In this document: positions 18,755 through 26,225 of the stretch, one piece after another
Layout of the letters: each line of letters opens with the position of its first letter
Position numbering within the stretch: the first letter of the stretch is position 1
Origin: Alkalilacustris brevis
Lineage (GTDB): Bacteria > Pseudomonadota > Alphaproteobacteria > Rhodobacterales > Rhodobacteraceae
Assembly: GCF_003350345.1 (NCBI RefSeq)
Contig: NZ_QNVJ01000039.1
Coordinates: forward strand, 1-58,978
Reading direction: 5' to 3'
DNA: 58,978 bases
Notes under the pieces: generated by a model
Database searches by the model: none
What the model saw: only the letters and a program-made list of their open reading frames with translations
What the model was told of the DNA's origin: nothing
Program-made: the position numbers and the translations under genes

Positions 18755-19702
18755 ATGACCAAGACACGCCCCACCCCCGACCGCCCGCTGCGCATCGGCA
18801 CGCGCGGCTCGCCGCTCGCACTCGCCCAGGCTGAGGAAACCCGCCGCAGGCTGATGCAGGCCCATGACCTGCCCGAAGCCGCGTTCAAGATCGTCCCGAT
18901 CAAGACAACGGGCGACCGCGTGCAGGACCGCCCGCTGAAGGAGATCGGCGGCAAGGGGCTGTTCACCCGCGAAATCGAAGCCGCGATGCTGGAAGGCCGA
19001 ATCGACATCGCCGTGCATTCGATGAAGGACATGCCGGTTGCACAGCCCGAGGGGCTGGTGCTCGACTGCTACCTGCCGCGCGAAGATCCTCGCGATGCCT
19101 TCGTGTCGCTCAAGGCCGGGTCGATTGCTGATCTGGAGGCCGGGCAGGTCATCGGCACCTCAAGCCTGCGGCGGCGTGCCCAGATGCTCAACCGCCGCCC
19201 CGACCTGCAGGTGGTGGAGTTTCGCGGCAACGTGCAGACCCGGCTGCGAAAGCTCGATGACGGGGTGGCCGATTGCACCTTCCTGGCCATGGCCGGGCTC
19301 ACCCGCCTGGGCATGACCAATGTCGCGCGCGGCCCTGTCGACCCTGAGGAAATGCTGCCCGCCGTCGCCCAGGGCGCCATCGGTATCGAACGCCGCGAAG
19401 GGGACGCCGCCCTCGCCGACCTGCTGGCCGCGATCCACGACCGCGACACCGCCCTGCAACTGGCCGCCGAACGCGCCTATCTGACCGAACTGGAAGGCTC
19501 GTGCGAAACACCCATCGCAGGGCTCGCGATCCTCGAAGACAGCGAAATCTGGCTGCGCGGCGAGATCCTGCGCCCCGACGGATCGGAAAGCCTTGTGGAT
19601 GAAGGACGTGCGCCCTTCAGCGATGCCGCCGACCTCGGCCGCGAAGTGGCTCGCAAGCTGATGGAACGCGCCCCCGAAGGATTCTTCGACTGGCGCACGT
19701 AA
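18755..19702 (+). CDS. hemC: Porphobilinogen deaminase (hydroxymethylbilane synthase)
   Basis: HemC polymerises four porphobilinogens into hydroxymethylbilane. RIGTRGSPLALAQ opens the protein, the catalytic Asp lies in IDIAVHSMKDMP (about D84), and the dipyrromethane-cofactor Cys is C250 in LEGSCETPIAG. The product is 315 residues from the ATG at 18755; an ATG four codons upstream (18743) is an alternative. It is divergent from hemE. Confidence 0.97.
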   Translation: MTKTRPTPDRPLRIGTRGSPLALAQAEETRRRLMQAHDLPEAAFKIVPIKTTGDRVQDRPLKEIGGKGLFTREIEAAMLEGRIDIAVHSMKDMPVAQPEGLVLDCYLPREDPRDAFVSLKAGSIADLEAGQVIGTSSLRRRAQMLNRRPDLQVVEFRGNVQTRLRKLDDGVADCTFLAMAGLTRLGMTNVARGPVDPEEMLPAVAQGAIGIERREGDAALADLLAAIHDRDTALQLAAERAYLTELEGSCETPIAGLAILEDSEIWLRGEILRPDGSESLVDEGRAPFSDAADLGREVARKLMERAPEGFFDWRT

Positions 19703-19798
19703 GCCTGAGCCTGAGCCCAGGCGCCTGCCACGCTCCGGGCGCACCCTGCATCGCCGAAGCGGTAAACATGCGTTCCGGCAGAACCAGATGCGCACCCG

Positions 19799-19841
19799 CC
19801 CCCTTCTTCTTGGGAAAAATATCCTCGCCGAAGGCGGCCCG
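19799..19841 (-). repeat. Short interspersed repeat, copy A1
   Basis: Read on the minus strand this contains CTTCGGCGAGGATATTT then CCCAAGAAGAAGGGGG. Two other copies are at 28791-28831 and 51018-51060. The shared core is GCCTYCGGC-GGATATTT-AAGAAGAAGG. It lies between the convergent hemC and response-regulator genes. Confidence 0.6.
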
Positions 19842-19901
19842 GCGGTGGCAACAGGCGCCGTCAGCGCGGCTCGGGCGCGACGGCGGCAAGAGGTCCGCAT
19901 G

Positions 19902-19927
19902 AAAAAGGCCCGGCACAGGGCCGGGCC
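19902..19927 (-). terminator. Terminator of the response-regulator gene
   Basis: On the minus strand GGCCCGGC and GCCGGGCC form an 8-bp perfect stem with a five-base loop, followed by TTTTT. It lies 65 bases after the response-regulator stop codon. Confidence 0.85.
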
Positions 19928-19991
19928 AGTCTTGCAGGGAAGAGAGCGCCAGCCATACGACCGGCGAAGAGAAAAGAGACGGCAACAGCCG

Positions 19992-20678
19992 TCAACTCAC
20001 CAGGCGGTAGCCGCCTGACTCGGTAACCAGGATACGTGCATTGGCCGGGTCCGGTTCAATCTTTTGTCGCAGCCGGTAGATATGGGTCTCCAACGTGTGG
20101 GTCGTGACGCCCGCGTTATATCCCCAGACCTCGTGAAGGAGCACGTCGCGCTGCACCACCCCTTCGGGTGAGCGGTAGAGATACTTGAGAATGTTGGTCT
20201 CTTTCTCGGTAAGGCGAATCTTCCGGTCGTTCTCATCATAGAGCATCTTCATCGCCGGCTTGAACGTATAGGGCCCGAGCTGGAAGATCGCGTCTTCGGA
20301 TTGTTCGTGCTGTCGCAGTTGCGCGCGAATGCGGGCCAGCAGCACGGGGAACTTGAAGGGCTTGGACACATAGTCGTTCGCCCCGGCATCGAGCCCGAGA
20401 ATCGTATCGGCATCGCTGTCATGTCCGGTCAGCATGATGATCGGGCATTTCACCCCCTGCTTGCGCATTCGGCGGCACAACTCGCGCCCGTCAGTGTCGG
20501 GCAGCCCGACATCAAGGATCGCCAGGTCATAGGGCCCGGCCTTGACCTTCTCCATCGTCTCGGCGCCATCGGCGGCCTCGAAGACGTCGAAGTCTTCGGT
20601 CATCACCAGTTGTTCCGACAGCGCCTCGCGCAGGTCGCCGTCATCATCCACAAGCAGAATTTTCTTCAGCTTCGCCAT
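19992..20678 (-). CDS. OmpR-family response regulator (CenR-like)
   Basis: A 228-residue response regulator with a receiver domain (KILLVDDDGD; phospho-acceptor D56 in AILDVGLPDTDG; KPFKFP switch lysine) and a winged-helix OmpR DNA-binding domain (RLTEKETNILKYLY, GVTTHTLETHIYRLRQKI). It closely resembles the essential envelope regulator CenR of Caulobacter and Rhodobacter, as far as I can recall those sequences. No sensor kinase is adjacent. The start at 20678 has AGAAGGAGG upstream; the longer frame adds a non-family N-terminus. CenR identity is likely but not proven. Confidence 0.9.
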   Translation of the reverse strand: MAKLKKILLVDDDGDLREALSEQLVMTEDFDVFEAADGAETMEKVKAGPYDLAILDVGLPDTDGRELCRRMRKQGVKCPIIMLTGHDSDADTILGLDAGANDYVSKPFKFPVLLARIRAQLRQHEQSEDAIFQLGPYTFKPAMKMLYDENDRKIRLTEKETNILKYLYRSPEGVVQRDVLLHEVWGYNAGVTTHTLETHIYRLRQKIEPDPANARILVTESGGYRLVS

Positions 20679-20844
20679 GGGGTTGTTCCTCCTTCTTGGT
20701 GGAAGGGAGATGCGGTCGCGGCACGGTCTTGCCAAGGATTGCAACAACAGGCTCACGCCCACGTGTCGATATGGGGGTAAATGTTTCACTTTTCGAGCGG
20801 CAGCGTTACATAAGGCGGGTCATCGCCACAGCCGGAACGGGTTC

Positions 20845-21936
20845 ATGCCGCTCAGACCCAGCATCATCGAATACCTCAACCGCGCGCGCGCGGATCTGCG
20901 TATGGGGGTGCCGGTGGTGCTTGCGGGCGCGCAGGGCGGCGCGCTTGTGATCGCGGCCGAGGCGCTCGATCCCGCGCGGCTGGCCGAGTTGCGGCTGCTG
21001 GGCGGGGATCTGGTGCTGGCGATCACCGCGCACCGGGCCGCCACGCTGAAGGCGCGCGCCTATGACGGCGACCTGGCGCGGGTCAGGGTGCCTACGGATG
21101 CCGGCCCGCAATGGATCAGGGCCATCGCCGACCCTGCCGATGATCTGCGCAGCCCGATGAAGGGACCGCTGATTTCCGAGCGCGATGGCGACGCCAGCCT
21201 GCACCGCGCCGCGCTGTCGCTGACGAAATCGGCGCAACTGTTGCCTGCGGCCCTGGTGCTGCCGGTCTCCGACGCCGCAGCGATGGCCGCAACGCATGGG
21301 CTGACGCTGGTCCGGCTGGAGGAAGCCCGCGCCGAGCTCGACCGCGCCTCACCGCTGCATCCGGTCATCTCGGCGAACCTGCCGATGGCGGCCAGCCAGG
21401 CCGGGCGCGTGCATGTTTTCCGCCCCGAGGATGGCGGCGTCGAGCATTACGCCATCGAGATCGGCGCCCCACCACGCGACAAGCCGGTGCTGGCGCGGCT
21501 GCACTCGGCCTGTTTCACCGGCGATGTGCTGGGCAGCCTGAAATGCGATTGCGGCCCGCAACTGCGCGCGGCGCTCCAGCAGATGGGGGATGAGGGCGCG
21601 GGCGTTCTGCTTTACCTCAACCAGGAGGGGCGCGGCATCGGCCTGGCCAACAAGATGCGCGCCTACAGCCTTCAGGATCAGGGGTTCGACACGGTCGAGG
21701 CCAATCACCGGCTGGGCTTTGAGGATGACGAGCGCGACTTCCGCATCGGCGCGGGGCTTTTGCGGCGCATGGGGTTTTCCGCGGTGCGTCTGCTTACAAA
21801 CAACCCGGCCAAGTTGCGGATGCTTGAGGCCAACGGCATCGAAGTAGTGGAGCGCGTGCCGCTCAGGGTCGGCGAGACCCCACAAAACGCTGCCTATCTT
21901 GCAACCAAGGCGGCAAAATCCGGGCACATGCTGTGA
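20845..21936 (+). CDS. ribA: GTP cyclohydrolase II (riboflavin synthesis)
   Basis: RibA opens GTP to the first riboflavin precursor. The C-terminal ~190 residues hold the catalytic domain, with zinc ligands in HSACFTGDVLGSLKCDCG and the signature YLNQEGRGIGLANKMRAY, followed by FDTVEANHRLGF and the C-terminal LLTNNPAKLRML. The N-terminal ~165 residues are an additional domain found in alphaproteobacterial versions. I see no DHBP-synthase active-site motif in it. The product is 363 residues. The stop overlaps the start of the L,D-transpeptidase gene. The gene is divergent from the response regulator. Confidence 0.94.
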   Translation: MPLRPSIIEYLNRARADLRMGVPVVLAGAQGGALVIAAEALDPARLAELRLLGGDLVLAITAHRAATLKARAYDGDLARVRVPTDAGPQWIRAIADPADDLRSPMKGPLISERDGDASLHRAALSLTKSAQLLPAALVLPVSDAAAMAATHGLTLVRLEEARAELDRASPLHPVISANLPMAASQAGRVHVFRPEDGGVEHYAIEIGAPPRDKPVLARLHSACFTGDVLGSLKCDCGPQLRAALQQMGDEGAGVLLYLNQEGRGIGLANKMRAYSLQDQGFDTVEANHRLGFEDDERDFRIGAGLLRRMGFSAVRLLTNNPAKLRMLEANGIEVVERVPLRVGETPQNAAYLATKAAKSGHML

Positions 21937-22430
21937 GGCCTGGCGATCTGGTCGTCACCCGCTGGGGCTGCCGGTTTCGCGGGCGGGTCTTTCCCTGCTC
22001 CATCGGGCGGGGGGGCTTTGCCGCCAACAAGCGCGAGGGCGACGGGGCCACGCCGCTGGGCGTGCATCGGATCACCGGGTTGCTTTATCGCGCTGATCGG
22101 GTGGCGGGGATGCCCGGCTGGGCGCAGCCCATCGGCCCGCGCGATCTGTGGTCGGATGATCCCGGCGATTCGGCCTATAACCAGCCGGTGCGCGCGCCCT
22201 ACCCGTGCAGTGCCGAGCGGCTGCGCCGGGCCGATCCGCTTTATGACATGGTGCTGCTGACTAGCTGGAACTGGCCCGATCCGCAGCCGGGACGGGGTTC
22301 GGCCATATTCCTGCATGTCTGGCGGGGGCCACGGGTGCCGACGGCGGGCTGCGTGGCGTTACGGCGCGACCACCTGCGCTGGATCATCGCGCATATCTCG
22401 CCCGGCGCGCGGGTGGTGGTGCGGGGGTAA
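21933..22430 (+). CDS. L,D-transpeptidase (YkuD) family protein without signal peptide
   Basis: The YkuD active site is present as H128 in LHVWRGPR and C140 in PTAGCVAL, spaced as in the family. Such enzymes make or edit 3-3 peptidoglycan cross-links or anchor proteins in the periplasm. The 165-residue product begins MRPGDLVVTRWGC, with no hydrophobic signal or anchor. The GTG start (21933) overlaps the ribA stop by four bases, implying coupling. A missed upstream signal is unlikely because upstream is ribA coding sequence. Confidence 0.85.
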   Translation: MRPGDLVVTRWGCRFRGRVFPCSIGRGGFAANKREGDGATPLGVHRITGLLYRADRVAGMPGWAQPIGPRDLWSDDPGDSAYNQPVRAPYPCSAERLRRADPLYDMVLLTSWNWPDPQPGRGSAIFLHVWRGPRVPTAGCVALRRDHLRWIIAHISPGARVVVRG

Positions 22431-22558
22431 GCCGCGCCAGAAATGGATGAGCCGCGCCAGCGACAGGCCGCGGGCTGTCGACCTCCGGCGGCGAAACAGC
22501 AGCGCTTTATGCCGGAAAAGTCCGAAAGACATGCGAGCGACGCGCCTGCATCCACAAG

Positions 22559-22588
22559 ATCGACAGGCCGAGGGGGCGGCCTGTCGAT
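22559..22588. other. 11-bp perfect inverted repeat between convergent genes
   Basis: ATCGACAGGCC (22559-22569) and GGCCTGTCGAT (22578-22588) flank an eight-base loop. It lies between the convergent transpeptidase and YggS-family genes, a usual place for a bidirectional terminator, but neither strand has a U-tract. The rest of the 198-bp gap shows nothing recognisable. Confidence 0.45.
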
Positions 22589-22628
22589 GGCGCGGCGGGC
22601 CTGCGGCCCTTGTTCCGCGCCCGCGCCC

Positions 22629-23279
22629 CTACCCGCCCCGCGCGCCGAATATGGCGGAGCCCACGCGCACATGGGTTGCGCCCAGGGCGATGGCGGTTTC
22701 GAAATCGTCGCTCATGCCCATCGACAGCCCGCTCAGCCCGTTGCGCGCGGCGATTTCGCCCAGCAGGCGGAAATGGGGGGCGGGGTCTTCTTCCACGGGG
22801 GGGATACACATCAGCCCTTCAAGCGGCAGGTCCAGCGCGCGGCATTCCTTGATGAACCCGTCCGCATCGCCGGGCAGCACGCCGGCCTTTTGCGGCTCGG
22901 CCCCCGTGTTCACCTGCACGAAAAGCGGCGGGCAGGCGCCGCGTTCCTGCGCCAGCCGGGCCAGCGTGCGCGCCAGCTTGGGGCGGTCGAGCGAATGGAT
23001 CGCATCGAAAAGATCGAGCGCCTGGCGCGCCTTGTTGGTCTGCAAGGGGCCGATCAGGTGCAGCGCGACCCCGTCAAACCGCGCCTGCCAGTCGGGCCAT
23101 TTGCCGGCGGCCTCCTGCACGCGGTTTTCACCGAAGATGCGATGGCCTTCCTCCAGCACGGCCTCGACCCGTTCGGGCGGTTGCAGTTTTGACACGGCGA
23201 TCAGGCACACGGAGCCGGGCGGGCGGCCTGCGGCCTCTTCGGCGGTGTGGATACGGCGGGTGATCTGCGAAAGCGACAT
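22629..23279 (-). CDS. YggS/PLPBP-family pyridoxal phosphate homeostasis protein
   Basis: This family binds PLP without known catalysis and buffers vitamin B6 and amino-acid pools. The PLP-binding lysine is K31 in LIAVSKLQPPE. FGENRVQE, HLIGPLQTNKA and the C-terminal LSMGMSDDFETAIALG then VRVGSAIFG complete the family pattern. The product is 216 residues, full length. The gene stands alone, convergent with the L,D-transpeptidase gene. Confidence 0.94.
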   Translation of the reverse strand: MSLSQITRRIHTAEEAAGRPPGSVCLIAVSKLQPPERVEAVLEEGHRIFGENRVQEAAGKWPDWQARFDGVALHLIGPLQTNKARQALDLFDAIHSLDRPKLARTLARLAQERGACPPLFVQVNTGAEPQKAGVLPGDADGFIKECRALDLPLEGLMCIPPVEEDPAPHFRLLGEIAARNGLSGLSMGMSDDFETAIALGATHVRVGSAIFGARGG

Positions 23280-23387
23280 GGCCTTACCTTACCTGTTTGC
23301 GGGCAAGAGGCCATATCGCGGCGGGGAATGGAAGGGCCAGCGGGGCGTGTCGCGCTGTGCGATTCCGATCAGAGGGCATGCGCCCGC

Positions 23388-23491
23388 CCGAGGGGGGCGC
23401 GGATGCGCCCGCCTGTCGTGCCGCAGGCACGCCTACGGCGTGACGGGGCGGGCGGGCGCATGCCCGGGCCGCAAGCGACCCGGGCGGAATG
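23388..23491. repeat. Multi-hairpin palindromic repeat, copy R3
   Basis: The same outer stem as R1 is present: ATGCGCCCGCC (23403-23413) with GGCGGGCGCAT (23451-23461). The loop carries two nested mini-hairpins, CGTGCC-GCA-GGCACG (23417-23431) and CACGCC-TAC-GGCGTG (23428-23442), which share four bases and are absent from R1. It ends with CCCGGGCCGCAAGCG and ATGAAAC, as R1 does. It fills much of the 364-bp gene-free stretch 23280-23643. Confidence 0.75.
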
Positions 23492-23518
23492 AAACGGATA
23501 CAAGCCAACACGAAAGCG

Positions 23519-23603
23519 CAGGCAGCGCCCGACCCGAGGGGTGGGCGTGAAGCGCCCGCCCCGTGGGGGGCGGGTCGGGCGCTGCCTGTGCTAGCGCACA
23601 GGC
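23519..23603. repeat. Multi-hairpin palindromic repeat, copy R4
   Basis: A 17-bp perfect inverted repeat, CAGGCAGCGCCCGACCC (23519-23535) with its complement at 23572-23588, encloses a GC-rich loop with CGCCCGCC and GGGCGG. An adjoining 8-bp hairpin, GCCTGTGC-TAGC-GCACAGGC (23584-23603), shares part of the right arm. R6 at 26073-26155 has the same architecture. Confidence 0.8.
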
Positions 23604-23643
23604 GGTAACTCACTTTAACGAAGCGTTTAACCGGCCCGCCCCC

Positions 23644-24003
23644 CTACTCGCCACTCCAGCGCAGGGGTTGGGGGCGGCGCAACTCGGGCGGCAGGGCGCT
23701 GCCGAATTGCAGCGTGCCGCCTTGCCCGCGCGTGGCCGGATCGGCGCGGTCGCCGTCGCCCAGCCCCACGCCATAGCCCAGCCCGCCATCGGTCTGCCCG
23801 CGAAAGTGGAAATGCACGCGCATCCGGCTGACAAAGCGCATCCCGCCCTCGGACCCGCCGTCATAGGCCACGCCCATCCGGGCATCGCCGGTGATGGACA
23901 CGCCGCTCTGGCTCGCGCCGCTTTGCCCCTGCGCAAAACCCGGCTGGGCAAGGGCCTGCGCGGGCAAAAGCGCGGCAAGGGCAAGGATCAGAGGCAGACG
24001 CAT
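23644..24003 (-). CDS. Truncated porin-like protein with signal peptide
   Basis: The 119-residue product has a signal peptide (MRLPLILALAALLPAQALAQ) followed by GVSITGDARMGVAYDGGSEG and RMRVHFHFRGQTDGGLGYG. This corresponds to the first two or three strands of the neighbouring full porin (GVTLSGNGWMGVDY, SRLRVQFNMAGETDGGLSFG). Similarity ends near residue 95, and a stop follows after a Pro/Arg-rich tail. A complete porin needs about 290 residues, so this cannot form a barrel. It is either a 3'-deleted paralogue or a short secreted protein. Its 3' end is about 40 bp from palindromic repeat R4. Confidence 0.7.
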   Translation of the reverse strand: MRLPLILALAALLPAQALAQPGFAQGQSGASQSGVSITGDARMGVAYDGGSEGGMRFVSRMRVHFHFRGQTDGGLGYGVGLGDGDRADPATRGQGGTLQFGSALPPELRRPQPLRWSGE

Positions 24004-24068
24004 GGGGCACAAATCCCTATTCATGCGCGAAAGGGTGGCGCAGCCGGCCCGAGCCGTCAAGCGCGGGC

Positions 24069-24128
24069 ATGGTCACAAAGTGGAGGGGCACGAAACGGAG
24101 GGGTAAGAGGTGCAGGGGCGCGAAACGG
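24069..24128. repeat. Direct repeats upstream of the truncated porin
   Basis: AGGGGCACGAAACGG (24084-24098) and AGGGGCGCGAAACGG (24114-24128) match at 14 of 15 positions, 30 bp apart. A weaker third unit, about 10 of 15, abuts at 24069-24083. They lie upstream of the truncated porin on the minus strand and could be regulator sites or a decayed tandem repeat. Confidence 0.45.
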
Positions 24129-24136
24129 CGCGCATG

Positions 24137-24167
24137 AAAAAGGGCGCAGGTGTTGCCACCCACGCCC
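24137..24167 (-). terminator. Terminator of the porin gene
   Basis: On the minus strand an 11-bp stem (GGGCG-UG-GGUG with CACC-UG-CGCCC, two G-U pairs) closes on a GCAA tetraloop and is followed by TTTTT. Confidence 0.8.
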
Positions 24168-24181
24168 CTTGAATATGCGAA

Positions 24182-24205
24182 CCCCGGCGCGCAGGGGCGC
24201 CGGGG
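24182..24205 (-). other. Strong hairpin directly after the porin stop
   Basis: CCCCGGCGC and GCGCCGGGG form a 9-bp perfect stem with a six-base loop, between the porin stop and the terminator. It has no U-tract of its own and probably shields the porin mRNA 3' end. Confidence 0.5.
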
Positions 24206-24224
24206 CTGCAATCCGATCAGATGA

Positions 24225-25109
24225 TCAGAAGCGGAACGCCACGCCGACATCGGCGGTGGTTGCACCGTTCTGAACATCGTTGATGCTGGCACCGATGGTG
24301 GCGCCGCCACCCAGCGCGTAGGTCACGCCAGCACCGACGTGGTTGTTGCCGGCGAAGTCACGCTTGGCGCGGAACTGAACACCAACCGCATCAAAGCTTG
24401 CGTTGATGTCGAAGCCATACTGGTTTTCTTTCGTGGTGCTGTCGTCCAGGCGGCCAGCGAAAGCACGCAGCGAGATGTTGTCAAACGACGCCTGACCGCT
24501 AATCATGATGTGCTTGAGCTTTGTGCCAGGAGCAGCAAGATCATTATCAGCCTGCTCATAGCCGATGCCGACGCCGAAGCCATCCGCCGAGTATTGCGCA
24601 CCGACCGAGTAGGCGCTGACTTCACCTGCCTCGGTCTTGAGCTGACCCGAGCTGACCGCGAAGGTGAAGGCATCCATCGAGTAGGTGTAGAGAGCACCGG
24701 TGGTCTCGCCAACACCCAGAGCCGAGGCCCGCGAACCGCCAGCGTTTTCCATCACGCCGATGTGACGGGTGCGGAACCAGGTCGCTTCAAGGGCGCTGTC
24801 CACATCACCCATTTCAATGGTGCCGAACTCGCCGCCGATGAAGACCGAGCCGCCATCCATCATAGTGTTACCAGCGGCATCATCTGCCTGGTCAGCGCGG
24901 AACGAACCACCGAAGCTCAGGCCGCCATCGGTTTCGCCGGCCATGTTGAATTGCACGCGCAGACGGCTCTTGAACAGGGCCTTGGATTCAGTACGGGTGT
25001 CACTGTAGTCGACACCCATCCAGCCGTTACCGCTCAGCGTCACGCCTTGCGCCGAAGCCATGCCGGCCGACAGCGCGAGAGCTGTGGTAGCAATAAGGAT
25101 CTTTTTCAT
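24225..25109 (-). CDS. Outer-membrane porin (Rhodobacter type)
   Basis: This is a general diffusion porin of the outer membrane. A signal peptide (MKKILIATTALALSAGMASA) precedes a mature protein of alternating amphipathic strands, beginning GVTLSGNGWMGVDY and ending in the aromatic BAM signal GVAFRF. The total is 294 residues, the normal size for the 16-stranded Rhodobacter/Paracoccus family. GAGGGAAACC precedes the ATG. It has its own terminator, as expected for a highly expressed gene. A truncated relative follows downstream. Confidence 0.93.
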   Translation of the reverse strand: MKKILIATTALALSAGMASAQGVTLSGNGWMGVDYSDTRTESKALFKSRLRVQFNMAGETDGGLSFGGSFRADQADDAAGNTMMDGGSVFIGGEFGTIEMGDVDSALEATWFRTRHIGVMENAGGSRASALGVGETTGALYTYSMDAFTFAVSSGQLKTEAGEVSAYSVGAQYSADGFGVGIGYEQADNDLAAPGTKLKHIMISGQASFDNISLRAFAGRLDDSTTKENQYGFDINASFDAVGVQFRAKRDFAGNNHVGAGVTYALGGGATIGASINDVQNGATTADVGVAFRF

Positions 25110-25354
25110 GGTTTCCCTCGTGTCTGTATGAGAACGCGTCTCTCGATAAGATCAGCCCAATCCGGTTGGTCCGATTTGGGTCTGTATCTCTTTCCCGCTT
25201 TCGGGGTGTGTTTGCAACGCCGCGCCGCGTGCCCCGCTCACTCCGGACTGGGCTGGTGCAGCTTTGCCACAGTCGGCGTGCCGGGCCTGCCGGGGCGGGG
25301 CCTGTGCGCGGCGGGTTCGTGGGGGCACAGGGGCCGGGCAAAATGCCTTATGCC

Positions 25355-25383
25355 TTGTTCGGCTGCGTTTGCTCGGCTAGAGA
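25355..25383 (+). promoter_or_regulatory. Candidate promoter for the DUF3576 lipoprotein gene
   Basis: TTGTTC (25355-25360) and TAGAGA (25378-25383) are 17 bases apart, 32 bases before the ATG. The rest of the 305-bp gap back to the divergent porin shows no gene; it must hold the porin promoter, which I could not place. Confidence 0.5.
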
Positions 25384-25414
25384 TGGCGCAGGGACAAGGA
25401 AGGGACGCATCGGC

Positions 25415-25927
25415 ATGTTGGGCACCCACACTCTTCGCGCTGGCACCATTTTTCGCGCGGCCGTCTTGATCGGCCTTGTCGCATCGCTGGGCGCGTGCGG
25501 CGGCACCCGGCTGGGCGACATGTTCGGCAGGGGCGAACCGGTGGAGGAACAGCGCCCGCTGGAACGCGCCGACGCGCAGCGCGAATCGACGATCTGGGAT
25601 CTGTTCACCAATGTCGAATCGGCCAACACCACGGTCGAGGTGAACAGGTATCTGTGGAACGCCACGCTCGAGGTGCTGGATTTCCTGCCGGTGCAGACGG
25701 TGGACCCGTTCTCGGGCGTTCTGGTGACGGGGTTTGGCACGCCGCCCGGTGGCGGGCAGGCGTATCGCGCGGCGGTGCTGGTGAACGACCCCGCGCTTGA
25801 CGCGCGCTCGCTCAAGGTGGCGCTGATGACGCGCTCGGGGCCGGCCAGCCCGGCGACGATTCGCGCGGTGGAGGATGCGATCCTGACCCGCGCGCGGCAG
25901 ATGCGCATTCGCGACATGGGGCTTTAG
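25415..25927 (+). CDS. DUF3576-domain lipoprotein
   Basis: A 170-residue putative lipoprotein with lipobox LGAC (Cys 28) after a hydrophobic signal. The mature part matches the alphaproteobacterial DUF3576 family: STIWDLFTNVESANTTVEVN, then VNRYLWNATLEVLDFLPVQ and a conserved C-terminus TRSGPASPATIRAVEDAILT. Its function is not established; the conservation suggests an envelope role. It is monocistronic, with promoter-like sequence upstream and a terminator after it. Confidence 0.85.
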   Translation: MLGTHTLRAGTIFRAAVLIGLVASLGACGGTRLGDMFGRGEPVEEQRPLERADAQRESTIWDLFTNVESANTTVEVNRYLWNATLEVLDFLPVQTVDPFSGVLVTGFGTPPGGGQAYRAAVLVNDPALDARSLKVALMTRSGPASPATIRAVEDAILTRARQMRIRDMGL

Positions 25928-25952
25928 GGCGGACCGCATACCAAGGTGACAA

Positions 25953-25980
25953 GGCCGGGCGGGAGGTGCCCGGCCTTTTT
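25953..25980 (+). terminator. Terminator after the DUF3576 gene
   Basis: GGCCGGGC and GCCCGGCC form an 8-bp perfect stem with a seven-base loop, followed by TTTTT. Confidence 0.88.
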
Positions 25981-26009
25981 CATTGGCGGTGTGGGGTGAT
26001 TGTATCCCC

Positions 26010-26040
26010 GCCTGTGCGTCAGCACAGGCAGCGCCCGACC
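26010..26040. repeat. Palindromic repeat, hairpin module R5
   Basis: GCCTGTGC-GTCA-GCACAGGC (26010-26029) is followed by AGCGCCCGACC. This is the same hairpin-plus-arm module as in R4, here alone and in the opposite order. Confidence 0.7.
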
Positions 26041-26072
26041 GGCAAACCGCCTGACCGCGCAATCACACTCCC

Positions 26073-26155
26073 GCCCGTGCGCAAGCACGGGCAGCGCCCG
26101 CCCGCCCCCCAGGCGGGCGCTTTCAGCGCCCCCCTCGGGCGTGCGCTGCCCGTGC
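26073..26155. repeat. Multi-hairpin palindromic repeat, copy R6
   Basis: The left arm GCACGGGCAGCGCCCGCCCG (26085-26104) and its complement at 26136-26155 match at 19 of 20 positions. The side hairpin GCCCGTGC-GCAA-GCACGGGC (26073-26092) shares the left arm. The architecture is that of R4. R5 and R6 fill most of the 245 bases between the DUF3576 terminator and mtgA. Confidence 0.8.
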
Positions 26156-26225
26156 TGTTCAGGTGGTGCACACTTGCCCCCCACCCTATTGACCCCGCCG
26201 CACACTGCCCCGATATGCTGCGCCC

